DNA of 64,000 nucleotides from JBKQVT01 sp963804825 (GTDB lineage Bacteria; Planctomycetota; Planctomycetia; Pirellulales; Thermoguttaceae). Location of the stretch: NCBI GenBank assembly GCA_963804825.1, contig CAWDRV010000003.1, positions 1,426,001 through 1,490,000 of the forward strand. The letters are read 5' to 3'. The notes under the pieces were generated by a model. The model had not been told where the DNA came from, made no database searches, and saw only the letters and a list, made by a program, of their open reading frames with translations. Every line of letters starts with the position of its first letter. The first letter of the stretch is position 1. Positions 54,865 to 62,381 of this stretch are shown piece by piece. The translations under genes were made by a program, and so were the position numbers.

Positions 54865-55056
54865 ATGCAGACCGTCAAAATTGTGTTCTGGCAGGAGGAG
54901 GACGCCTGGATCGGGTATATCGAGGACTATCCGGACTATCGGACCCAGGGAGAGTCGCTCGCCGACCTGAAAGAGCACCTCAAGGACCTTTACCACGACA
55001 TTGCCAGCGGTCAGATTCCGGGCATTCGCAAGGTCGAGGAGTTGACCATTTCGTGA
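54865..55056 (+). CDS. hicB: HicB-family antitoxin (second locus)
   Basis: 63-residue small HicB: MQTVKIVFWQEEDAWIGYIEDYPDYRTQGESLADLKEHL, with the DAWIGYIEDYP beta-strand pattern of HicB. The C-terminal helix ends EELTIS. It precedes the toxin here, the reverse of the pair at 39506-39972. Its stop overlaps the possible GTG start of hicA. An AGGATTGC site lies before the ATG at 54865. Confidence 0.85.
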   Translation: MQTVKIVFWQEEDAWIGYIEDYPDYRTQGESLADLKEHLKDLYHDIASGQIPGIRKVEELTIS

Positions 55057-55061
55057 AACGG

Positions 55062-55232
55062 ATGGACCTCGTCAAGACGATCGAGGACTTGGGCTGCGTT
55101 CTGATTCGTCATGGCGGGAAACACGACTGGTATCGCAACCCGGATACGGGAGTTTCGCAACCGATCCCGCGGCACCGCGAGATCAAAGAGAGTCTGGCCA
55201 GGCACGTTATCCGGATGCTCGGTCGGCCGTAA
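55062..55232 (+). CDS. hicA: HicA-family toxin (second locus)
   Basis: 56-residue HicA-type mRNA interferase: MDLVKTIEDLGCVLIRHGGKHDWYRNPDTG with the catalytic His in GGKHDWY, then PIPRHREIKESLARHVIRML, the typical C-terminal helix. An in-frame GTG at 55053 would add MKR. A terminator-like hairpin follows at 55243-55269. Confidence 0.88.
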   Translation: MDLVKTIEDLGCVLIRHGGKHDWYRNPDTGVSQPIPRHREIKESLARHVIRMLGRP

Positions 55233-55242
55233 ATCCCGCGGC

Positions 55243-55269
55243 CCCCCGGCCGCAGTCCGGGGGCTTTCC
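55243..55269 (+). terminator. Terminator-like hairpin after hicBA
   Basis: Stem CCCCCGG/CCGGGGG with a seven-base loop followed by CTTTCCTT. It lies between hicA (+) and the end of the EF-G-like gene (-), and resembles the repeated hairpins at 17454-17479 and 23972-23997. Confidence 0.6.
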
Positions 55270-55297
55270 TTCCCCCTTCCGCCCTCCGCCTTCCCCC

Positions 55298-57397
55298 TTA
55301 ATCTTCCTCTTCTTCCTTCAATTGCGCCTTGGCGATGATCTCCTGCTGGATGTTGCCCGGCACCACGTCGTAGTGGCTGAACTCGATCGCGTAGCTTCCC
55401 TGTCCGCCGGTCATGCTGGAGAGGCTTCGGGCGTAGGTCGTGACTTCGGCTAAGGGGACCTCGGCGATGACCGTTTGCAGGTCTCCGCCGGCGGAATCGA
55501 TGCCCAGCACGCGGCCGCGGCGCCCCGACATGTCGCTGTTCACGTCGCCCACCTTGTTGCTGGGCACGGTGATCTCGATCTTCACGATCGGCTCCAACAA
55601 CGCCGGCTTGGCCTGCTGGAAGACGTTGCGGAAGGCCATCGAGCCGGCCGTCTTGAAGGCCTGTTCCGAGCTGTCCACCGGATGGTGCTTGCCGAAGTGG
55701 ACCTCGACGCACACGTTCTGCACCTTGTAGCCGGCGATCACGCCGCGTTCCAGGCGGTCGCGGAAACCCTTCTCCACGGCCGGCAGGAAGTTGCTCGGGA
55801 TCGTGCCGCCCACGACCGAGTCGATCCAGACGAAGTTGTTCTCCGCGTCGTAGTGATAATCTTTCAGCGAGGGGAAGCGGGCCTTGACCGCCCACTCCTC
55901 GATGTTCACGTCCTTGGGCAAGGGGAACATGCGGATGTGGACCTCGCCGAACTGGCCCCGCCCGCCCGTCTGCTTCTTGTGCCGATAACTCCCCTCGGCG
56001 TTGATCTGGATGGTCTCGCGATAGGGGATCTTGGGCTCGCGGGTATCGACCTCGACCTTGTCGCGGCGTTTGAGCCGTTCGCGGATGATCTGCAGGTGCA
56101 GCTCGCTCATGCCGGTGGCCACCATTTCCTTCGTCTGCGCGTCGCGGTCGATGCGGAAGGTGGAATCCTCCTGGCAGGTCTTGTTCATCGAGCTGGAGAG
56201 CTTGCTTTCGTCGCCGCGGCTCTTGGGCGTGACGGCCAGGCCGACCATCGGCGAAGGGAAGGGAATCGGCGGCAAGGCCAACTCGCCCAGCATCATGCCG
56301 GTCCGCAGGTCCTCCATCTTGATGACGGCCACAATGTTGCCGGGCCCGGCGTCGTCGACCGGCTGCATTTCGTTGGCCTGCGGCTCGAAGAGCTGGCCCA
56401 GCTTGAGCCCCTTGCGCAAGCCCGTGGCCGGGACTGTCTCGTCCTTCTTGATCGCGCCCGAGTAAACGCGGATGAAATTGATCTTCTGCACGAACGGGTC
56501 GATGCGGGTCTTGAAGACCTGGGCGACCAGCGGCCCGGCGGGGTCGGCGTGGACTTCGACCGTTTCGCCGGCGGCGTTCTGCGCGGTCCGGGCGATCATG
56601 TCCGGCGAGGGCGCGGCGGTGGCCAGCACGTCGAGCAATTCCGGCAGCCCCACGCCGGTCTTGGCCGACACGCAGACGACGGGAATCAGCGTGCCCGCCA
56701 CGACGGCCCGCTTGATCAGGCGCGGCAGCTCCTCGGCCGTCGGCGGCGTGCCCTCGAAGTAACGCTCCATGACCGCCTCATCGACCTCGATGATCGACTC
56801 CAAGAGCGCCTGGCTGACGTCGGCCGGATCGACCAGGGCGCCGGCCGCGTCGGCGGGCAGGTGGAGCGTGCTGGCCACGCCGCGGAAGTCGGCCCCTTGT
56901 CCCAGCGGCACGTTCATCAACATGCACGCCTTGCCGAACAACTCCTGGATGCGCTCCAGCAGGGCGGGGAAGTCGATGTTCTCGGCGTCCATCTTGTTGA
57001 GCACGACGAGGCGCCCGAGGCCGGCCTTCTTCGCTTCGGCGAACACCCGCCGGGTGTTGACCTCGATGCCCGACTGGGCGTTGATGACCACCGCCGCCAA
57101 CTCGACCGCCCGCAGGGCGCCGATCGTTTGCCCGATGAAGTCCGGATAGCCCGGCGTGTCGATCACCTGGAACCGCTTCCCGTCGTGCTCGAAGTGGACC
57201 ACGCTGGCCTCGATCGAGTATTTGTGCTGCTTTTCTTCCTCGTCGAAGTCGCAGATGCTGGTGCCTTCCTCGACGCTGGCCGGGCGGTTGAACGTGCCGG
57301 TGGCCACCAGGATGCGATCGACCAGGGTCGTCTTGCCGGCCGATCCGTGGCCGCAGAAAGCGATGTTGCGGAGGTCCGCGACGGGATATTTTGCCAT
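55298..57397 (-). CDS. Elongation factor G-like GTPase
   Basis: 699-residue translation factor of the EF-G family. The G1 loop is GHGSAGKTTLVD near residue 15, the G3 is DTPGYPDF near residue 80, and NKMD is the G4. Domains II-V follow, with MSELHLQIIRERLKRR, GSYRHKKQTGGRGQFGEVHI and MSGRRGRVLG in the standard EF-G order. G1 and G3 differ from classic EF-G (AHIDAGKTT and DTPGHVDF), which marks the EF-G-2-like paralogue group of uncertain role. It is intact and ends EEEED. It lies 10 bases from hisA on the same strand. Confidence 0.9.
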   Translation of the reverse strand: MAKYPVADLRNIAFCGHGSAGKTTLVDRILVATGTFNRPASVEEGTSICDFDEEEKQHKYSIEASVVHFEHDGKRFQVIDTPGYPDFIGQTIGALRAVELAAVVINAQSGIEVNTRRVFAEAKKAGLGRLVVLNKMDAENIDFPALLERIQELFGKACMLMNVPLGQGADFRGVASTLHLPADAAGALVDPADVSQALLESIIEVDEAVMERYFEGTPPTAEELPRLIKRAVVAGTLIPVVCVSAKTGVGLPELLDVLATAAPSPDMIARTAQNAAGETVEVHADPAGPLVAQVFKTRIDPFVQKINFIRVYSGAIKKDETVPATGLRKGLKLGQLFEPQANEMQPVDDAGPGNIVAVIKMEDLRTGMMLGELALPPIPFPSPMVGLAVTPKSRGDESKLSSSMNKTCQEDSTFRIDRDAQTKEMVATGMSELHLQIIRERLKRRDKVEVDTREPKIPYRETIQINAEGSYRHKKQTGGRGQFGEVHIRMFPLPKDVNIEEWAVKARFPSLKDYHYDAENNFVWIDSVVGGTIPSNFLPAVEKGFRDRLERGVIAGYKVQNVCVEVHFGKHHPVDSSEQAFKTAGSMAFRNVFQQAKPALLEPIVKIEITVPSNKVGDVNSDMSGRRGRVLGIDSAGGDLQTVIAEVPLAEVTTYARSLSSMTGGQGSYAIEFSHYDVVPGNIQQEIIAKAQLKEEEED

Positions 57398-57407
57398 GAT
57401 GGTTCCT

Positions 57408-58142
57408 TTAATGACGTAAATGGGTTGCCCCGCGGGCCGCGGCCAGCGCGTCGGGCAAACTCAAGGTCCCTTCGTACAACGCCCGGCCAATAATGCAGCC
57501 CGCCACCGGGACGGCCGCCAACCGGGCCACGTCTTCCTTCCTCGCCACGCCGCCGGAGGCCACCAGCGGCGCGTCCACCGTGGCGAGCATGTCGGCCAGG
57601 CCCGCATAGTTCGGGCCGGTCAACATCCCGTCGGCGGCAATGTCCGTGTAAATCACCGCGGCCAACGGCACGCCGGCAAACTGCCGGGCCAACTCGGCGG
57701 CCGCCACCCCGCTGGTCTCCTTCCATCCTCGGACCGCCACGCGGCCCTCGCGGGCGTCGATCCCCAACGCCAGCCGGCCGGGATACTTCCGGCACATCCG
57801 CCGAAACCACTCCGGCTGCTCCATCGCCAGCGTGCCGATCACCAGCCGGTCCAGCCCAAGGTCGAGCAACTGGCGGATCGCCGCTTCGTCGCGGATGCCC
57901 CCGCCCAGCTCGCAGTCCACCCCGACCGACTCGACAATGGCGCGGACGCCGGCGAGATTCGTCACCCGGCCGTCCCGGGCGCCGTCCAGATCGACCAGGT
58001 GGAGGTGCTGGGCCCCCCGCGCGACCCAGTGCCGTGCCATGGCGGCCGGATCGTCGCCAAACACGGTTTCGCGCTGGTAGTCGCCCTGCTGGAGGCGGAC
58101 GCACTTGCCCCCCCGCAGGTCAATCGCCGGCCAGATTTCCAC
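57408..58142 (-). CDS. hisA: Phosphoribosylformimino-5-aminoimidazole carboxamide ribotide isomerase
   Basis: Amadori isomerase of histidine synthesis (ProFAR to PRFAR), a TIM barrel. EIWPAIDLRGGKCVRLQQGD starts the protein with the catalytic Asp in AIDL near residue 8. LELGGGIRDE-like VDCELGGGIRDEAAI and YTDIAADGMLTGPN carry the phosphate loop and second catalytic Asp, and VASGGVARKEDV completes the pattern. 244 residues. The start is GTG at 58142 with an AGGAGTGAG site, since the open upstream frame is not HisA-like. Confidence 0.94.
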   Translation of the reverse strand: MEIWPAIDLRGGKCVRLQQGDYQRETVFGDDPAAMARHWVARGAQHLHLVDLDGARDGRVTNLAGVRAIVESVGVDCELGGGIRDEAAIRQLLDLGLDRLVIGTLAMEQPEWFRRMCRKYPGRLALGIDAREGRVAVRGWKETSGVAAAELARQFAGVPLAAVIYTDIAADGMLTGPNYAGLADMLATVDAPLVASGGVARKEDVARLAAVPVAGCIIGRALYEGTLSLPDALAAARGATHLRH

Positions 58143-58393
58143 CCGATTCTCACTCCTGTCCTCGCCGCCGGGCAACAAGCCGAAACACGTAATATGACAC
58201 GGGCCGGAGCGACTTGCAAGGCTACCGGCGGTACACTTTGGCCGAAGAAGAGGCCGAATCAACGGAACAGCCGACACAAAAAAACTACTTGCGTGTTTTG
58301 CTCGGTAACACTAAACTAGACGAAGTGACGCACCCGCCGTGAGAGGGGACGAGGTCCTCCAATCCCCTCGGCGTATATTTGTTTAGGGCGCCT

Positions 58394-58804
58394 ATGCCTG
58401 CCCCGTACCCGCTAGCAATGGTTATCTGCGATGCCATTTGGCGCGACCCGGGCACAGGCAAGATGTTCCTTCTCGGTTGTTTTTCGAGTATCAGTGCCGC
58501 TGCATTCCCCGTAGTGCATCCTCTTTTGGCCGTGTACGTTGCATTGACCGATGGAAGGGGCACAGTGAACGTAAATCTTAGGCTGGTAGATTCCGATCAG
58601 GAACGTGATCCAGTATTTGATGACCAGATGCCAGTACAATTTGACGATCCCAGGACGATCGCTGAACTGACGTTTTCTTTAGCCCGTCTCACTTTCCCCG
58701 CACCGGGCGAATATCGGTTTCAGTTGTCCGCTGATGACGAGTTTCTGTTAGAACGTCGTATCCTCGTCATTCAACATCCTCAGCGAGGTGAACCCAATGA
58801 CTAG
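58394..58804 (+). CDS. DUF6941-like protein
   Basis: 136-residue protein starting MPAPYPLAMVICDAIWRDPGTGKMFLLGCFS, with FPVVHPLLAVYVALTDGRGTVNVNLRL. This matches my recollection of the DUF6941 pattern (MVICD...GIFS...P..HP...V...LTEG.G), a beta-sandwich family of unknown function. It lies on the plus strand between the minus-strand hisH and hisA. The ATG at 58394 is chosen over an upstream TTG. AT content is higher than in neighbours, which may indicate acquisition. Confidence 0.68.
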   Translation: MPAPYPLAMVICDAIWRDPGTGKMFLLGCFSSISAAAFPVVHPLLAVYVALTDGRGTVNVNLRLVDSDQERDPVFDDQMPVQFDDPRTIAELTFSLARLTFPAPGEYRFQLSADDEFLLERRILVIQHPQRGEPND

Positions 58805-58988
58805 CCGCAAGCAAGCGACGAAGACCATCCCGGGAAAGCCGTTTGACGTGAAGGTCGAACCGATCGTTCCTACCAATGCTGCTGACCATCTGACCAGCGG
58901 TACGATTGCTGCAAGTTTCAAGACCGTGGAGAACCTGCTTTCGAGCAAGCCGCTTCGGCGCCCGAATAGAACACGGCCCATCCGTTGA
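58797..58988 (+). CDS. Small basic protein coupled to the DUF6941-like gene
   Basis: 63-residue basic protein (MTSRKQATKTIPGKPFDVKVEPIVP ... LLSSKPLRRPNRTRPIR). The ATG at 58797 lies in the 3' end of the upstream gene (8-base overlap), so translation is probably coupled. No domain is recognised. The C-terminal RRPNRTRPIR is basic and may bind nucleic acid, which is speculative. Confidence 0.5.
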   Translation: MTSRKQATKTIPGKPFDVKVEPIVPTNAADHLTSGTIAASFKTVENLLSSKPLRRPNRTRPIR

Positions 58989-59038
58989 TGCAGACATTCC
59001 ACCCAGCAGTCCGCGCGTTGCGATGGGCAACGCCCGTT

Positions 59039-59650
59039 CTATAACGTCCACTCGGCGAAGTTCCGCAGCATTCGCAGGCCGTCCGACTGGCTCTTTTCCG
59101 GGTGGAATTGCGTGGCGACCAGGTTGTCCCGCCAGATCATCGAGCAGAACGGCCCGCCGTAGTCGGTCTCGGTGGCGACCACGCCCACGTCGCCGGGAAC
59201 CACGTAATAGGAGTGGACGAAGTAGACGTACGTCCCCTCGGCCAGCCCTTCCAGCAGCGGGGCAGGGCGGCGAATGGCCAGTTGATTCCAGCCCATGTGG
59301 GGGACCGTGTACTCGGCCGGCAGATCGAAACGCACGACCTCGCCGGGCAGCACGCCCAGCCCTTGGTGCCGGCCGTTTTCGTAGCCGGTCTCGAAGAGCA
59401 GTTGCAGGCCCAGGCAGATGCCCAGCAGGGGCTTGCCCGAGTCGATGGCCGCCAGGATCGGCTTGACCAGGCCGCGGCGGCGCAGTTCGGTCATGGCGTC
59501 CTCAAACGCCCCCACGCCGGGCAGGACCAGCTTGGTCGCGGCCGCCAATTGGGCCGGATCGCTGGTGACGATGGCCTGGTGCCCGACCTTTTCAAAACCC
59601 TTCTGCACGCTGCGAAGGTTCCCCATTCCGTAGTCGATGATGGCGATCAT
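59039..59650 (-). CDS. hisH: Imidazole glycerol phosphate synthase glutaminase subunit
   Basis: Class I glutamine amidotransferase that feeds ammonia to HisF. The N-terminus MIAIIDYGMGNLRSVQKGFE and VLPGVGAFEDAM are diagnostic. The nucleophile Cys is in LLGICLGLQLLF near residue 78, and the catalytic His/Glu pair is in ATQFHPEKSQSDG near the C-terminus. 203 residues. The paired hisF is not in the window, while hisA lies 900 bases downstream, separated by a plus-strand gene pair. Confidence 0.95.
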   Translation of the reverse strand: MIAIIDYGMGNLRSVQKGFEKVGHQAIVTSDPAQLAAATKLVLPGVGAFEDAMTELRRRGLVKPILAAIDSGKPLLGICLGLQLLFETGYENGRHQGLGVLPGEVVRFDLPAEYTVPHMGWNQLAIRRPAPLLEGLAEGTYVYFVHSYYVVPGDVGVVATETDYGGPFCSMIWRDNLVATQFHPEKSQSDGLRMLRNFAEWTL

Positions 59651-59659
59651 GGGGGGGAA

Positions 59660-59734
59660 GGAGAGGGATTGGGGATTTAGGGATTTAGGGATTGCGGAAT
59701 TGGGAGTCGCGGAACCTCCGCTTGCGGTTTCGCA
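59660..59734. repeat. GGGATTTA octads and a GCTTGCGGTTTCGCA copy
   Basis: 59665-59694 holds GGATTGGGGATTTAGGGATTT units; 59720-59734 is the ninth GCTTGCGGTTTCGCA copy. Located directly upstream of hisH, between it and the OmpA-family gene. Confidence 0.85.
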
Positions 59735-59798
59735 ATCACCGTACCTTAGAGTATCCCCGCAGAAAGCGATAAGTACAAGGGGCGACGCCGCGGCGGGC

Positions 59799-60620
59799 CT
59801 ACCGCCACCGCTCGGGATAGATGACCAACTCCACGCGGCGATTCCGCTGTTTCCCCTCGGGAGTGGCGTTGGAAACGACCGGCTGGTTCGACCCGTGGGC
59901 GGTCACGAAGAACTGCTCGGCGCGCATGCGCATTCGGCCGGTCAACTCCTCGTAGACGGCCATGGCCTGGGCCATCGACAGCTCGTGGTTGTTTCGCCAT
60001 TGTCCGCCGAAGACGGGGTCGCTGTCGGTGTGCCCCTCGACGGCGATCTTTTGCTCGGGATAGTTGCGGCGGAGTTCGGCGGCCGCGTCGGCAAGGAGGT
60101 TGTCCGCCCCGACGCGCAACCGTGCCTGCCCCGGCTCGAACAACTGCCCGGCGGGCAGCTCGATGCGGATCACGTCGCCGTCGCGGCGGACGTGGACGCC
60201 GGGCTGCTGAAGGACCGGCAACGTCTGCGCGAAGCTGTTGTTCGGGCTGATCGACACCCCGGTCTGACGGTGCAACGAGGCGCTCAGGGCCTGGGCCTTC
60301 TCATCGCTGCTTAGCCGCTGCTTCTGCGACTCGTCCAACTGGGCGGTCAGCGTGCGAAGCTGATCCTTCGTGAGGTTCAACTGCTCCTCGGCCAACCGCG
60401 TCTGCTGCTGCGACAACGCCAATTGCGTGGTCCAATCCCGATTGATCTTTTCCAGGCTCTGGTTGCGCTCCTCAAGCTGCTGGTTCTGCCGGGTCAGGGA
60501 CTCTTGCTGCTGCTTGGATTGCTGGAGCCGGCCTTGCAGCACCAACGCATTCTCGGCGCAGCCGGCCAGCGCCATCAGTGCCAACGCCGACAGCGATGCG
60601 ATCCACGCACGGCGTGCCAT
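59799..60620 (-). CDS. OmpA-family lipoprotein with coiled-coil stalk
   Basis: 273-residue envelope protein. The lipoprotein signal MARRAWIASLSALALMALAGC has lipobox LAGC. A Gln-rich coiled coil (about residues 30-110) follows. The OmpA C-terminal domain (about 140-265) has VEGHTDSDPVFGGQWRNNHELS, then ELTGRMRMRAEQFFVTAHG and NRRVELVIYP, the peptidoglycan-binding signature. It resembles MotB/Pal-type cell-wall anchors; a role as a Pal-like tether is inferred. Start ATG at 60620. Confidence 0.9.
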   Translation of the reverse strand: MARRAWIASLSALALMALAGCAENALVLQGRLQQSKQQQESLTRQNQQLEERNQSLEKINRDWTTQLALSQQQTRLAEEQLNLTKDQLRTLTAQLDESQKQRLSSDEKAQALSASLHRQTGVSISPNNSFAQTLPVLQQPGVHVRRDGDVIRIELPAGQLFEPGQARLRVGADNLLADAAAELRRNYPEQKIAVEGHTDSDPVFGGQWRNNHELSMAQAMAVYEELTGRMRMRAEQFFVTAHGSNQPVVSNATPEGKQRNRRVELVIYPERWR

Positions 60621-60940
60621 GCTTCTGAACTCCTGACGAGACTGCCAAAGCCGTGGCCGATCCGGCGATTTCCGGCGGCACCCTGTCTCCTCGATGGGGG
60701 GGTATGGCGGGCACTGCCACGATAAGTGGGCCGAATAGTAACAAGGTTCCCGGGGGGTCGCAAGGCCAATTCGCGGCGTTTGTGCTAAATTTGAGCGCGA
60801 GCCGTGAGCCGGAGGCGTTAGCCTCCGGATAGCCGAGCACGAGCGTTAGTCTCCGGACAGGAAGGCCAAGGGATAGCGACTTCCCATCCGGAGGCTAACG
60901 CCTCCGGCTCACCCACCGCCTTTGACAAGGGAGCCTGCCA
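60621..60940. other. Intergenic region with two CCGGAGGC hairpins
   Basis: About 320 bases between divergent genes. CCGGAGGCGTTAGCCTCCGG at 60809-60828 and CCGGAGGCTAACGCCTCCGG at 60888-60907 are the only recognisable features, with degenerate copies between them (GAGCGTTAGTCTCCGGA). A promoter for the downstream gene must lie here. Confidence 0.65.
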
Positions 60941-61444
60941 GTGCCGCTGTTCGAGACCGTCACCGACCTGATCGAAGGGGCCGAAACGCTCCGCCGCCGC
61001 CCCTATGGCGTCATCGAGGTCGCCGACGGCCGGCTCCGCCGCGTGCGGCTGCGTCCGTTTCCGAGGATCGTCTTTGTCCCCGAAATCATACTTCTGGGGG
61101 GGCTGTATCACCGGCGCCGTTCAGGCGATCGCATCCGGATTTATTACAACCAGCCCTGCCGATTCCGCAATTATCTTGTGTTGCGTTACGCGGTCTCGGC
61201 GCGGGCGACGACGATGGCGACGCTTTGCCGGGCGTTGGCCGTCTTGGACGAGATTGCCCGATTGAAGCGGAGCGACGCGATCCTGTGCGAGGTGGCCAAC
61301 TGGCGGATTTCGACCGAGTTGATGGCCCGATGGGGTTGGGCGCCGCATTGTCCCTCGCGTTGGCACCGGCATTACATCAAGCGATTCTACGGCGAATACG
61401 GTGCTAAGAACTCAGAGGCTATCCGCAAAGTGATATTGCTGTAA
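60941..61444 (+). CDS. Hypothetical protein with an IS-altered 3' end
   Basis: 167-residue basic protein: MPLFETVTDLIEGAETLRRRPYGV, then RLRPFPRIVFVPEIILLGGLYH and LVLRYAVSARATTMATLCRALA. Helical in the second half (IARLKRSDAILCEVANWRIS). Cytoplasmic and of unknown function. Its last residues (SEAIRKVILL) are encoded by CTAAG heptads and the left end of the first insertion sequence, so the native C-terminus (after about GEYGAKN) has been lost or replaced. Confidence 0.6.
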   Translation: MPLFETVTDLIEGAETLRRRPYGVIEVADGRLRRVRLRPFPRIVFVPEIILLGGLYHRRRSGDRIRIYYNQPCRFRNYLVLRYAVSARATTMATLCRALAVLDEIARLKRSDAILCEVANWRISTELMARWGWAPHCPSRWHRHYIKRFYGEYGAKNSEAIRKVILL

Positions 61445-62378
61445 AGCGTTGTCGGGAGTAAAGATGCGCACTTTCCCCTTGCAAAGGAGTGCGCACATGA
61501 CCACGACGACGCGGAAACCGTATTCGACCGATCTTACCGATCAACAATGGGCCATCCTCCAACCGCTGATTCCCCTTGCCAAGCACGGCGGCCGTCCGCG
61601 CAAGGTGGAGATGCGCGAGGTGCTCAACACCTTGTTCTATCTCAACCGCACGGGATGCCAGTGGGACCTGCTGCCCCACGATCTGCTGCCGAAGAGTACG
61701 GTCTACCAGTATTTCCGGCAGTGGCGCGACGATGGCACGTGGCAACGAATGATGGATGCGCTGCGGGCGCAGGTCCGCGTGGCGGACCAGCGGGAACCGA
61801 CGCCCAGTGCCGGTGCGATCGACAGCCAAACCGTAAAAACGACGGAGCGGGGTGGCGAGCACGGATACGATGGCGGGAAGAAGATCAACGGGCGAAAACG
61901 CCATGTTTTCGTGGATACTTTGGGGCTCTTGCTGGCGGTGGTCGTGACCAGTGCAGCATGGGACGATGGGGCCGCTGCACCCCAAGTGTTCAGCCAACTC
62001 GACAACGCCAGATGTCCCAGACTGACCAAAATCTGGGCGGACAACAAGTATCGCAATCACGAACTGGATCGGTGGCTGGAGAAGCACCGCGACCACTGGG
62101 ACCTGGAGATCAAGTCTCGGCCGGAAGGAGCAGTCGGTTTCGCGCCTGTGCCCAAACGATGGGTCGTCGAGCGCACCTTCGCCTGGTTGGGAAGGTACCG
62201 CCGCCAGAGTCGGGACTACGAACGTCTGACCGAGTCCAGCGCCTCGATGTTGCGAATCAGTTCGATTCACCTGATGCTCCGACGGCTTGCGCCGCCCGCA
62301 CGGGTCGTGTCATTCCGGTACCGCCAGGCCGCGTGAGCCAAACCGTGTATTTCCCGAGAAATCTTTACGGATAGCCTC
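61415..62378. mobile_element. IS5-family insertion sequence, copy 1
   Basis: 964-base element. Terminal inverted repeats begin GAGGCTATCCGCAAAG on the left and GAGGCTATCCGTAAAG on the right strand (one mismatch in the first 16). One transposase is inside. The left flank ends TCA and the right flank is TAA, compatible with the 3-base TNA targets of the IS1031-like subgroup, although the two flanks differ. A second copy follows after only three bases. Confidence 0.9.
61497..62336 (+). CDS. IS5-type DDE transposase, copy 1
   Basis: 279-residue transposase. MTTTTRKPYSTDLTDQQWAILQ starts the N-terminal domain. LFYLNRTGCQWDLLPHDLLPKSTVYQYFRQW is the IS5 core. The DDE residues are likely the Asp in GAIDSQTVKT, the Asp in WADNKYR and the Glu in VERTFAWLGRYRRQSRDYE. 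The frame is open 16 codons further upstream. It differs from copy 2 by one residue, Lys (position 61602, AAG) versus Glu. Confidence 0.93.
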   Translation: MTTTTRKPYSTDLTDQQWAILQPLIPLAKHGGRPRKVEMREVLNTLFYLNRTGCQWDLLPHDLLPKSTVYQYFRQWRDDGTWQRMMDALRAQVRVADQREPTPSAGAIDSQTVKTTERGGEHGYDGGKKINGRKRHVFVDTLGLLLAVVVTSAAWDDGAAAPQVFSQLDNARCPRLTKIWADNKYRNHELDRWLEKHRDHWDLEIKSRPEGAVGFAPVPKRWVVERTFAWLGRYRRQSRDYERLTESSASMLRISSIHLMLRRLAPPARVVSFRYRQAA

Positions 62379-62381
62379 TAA

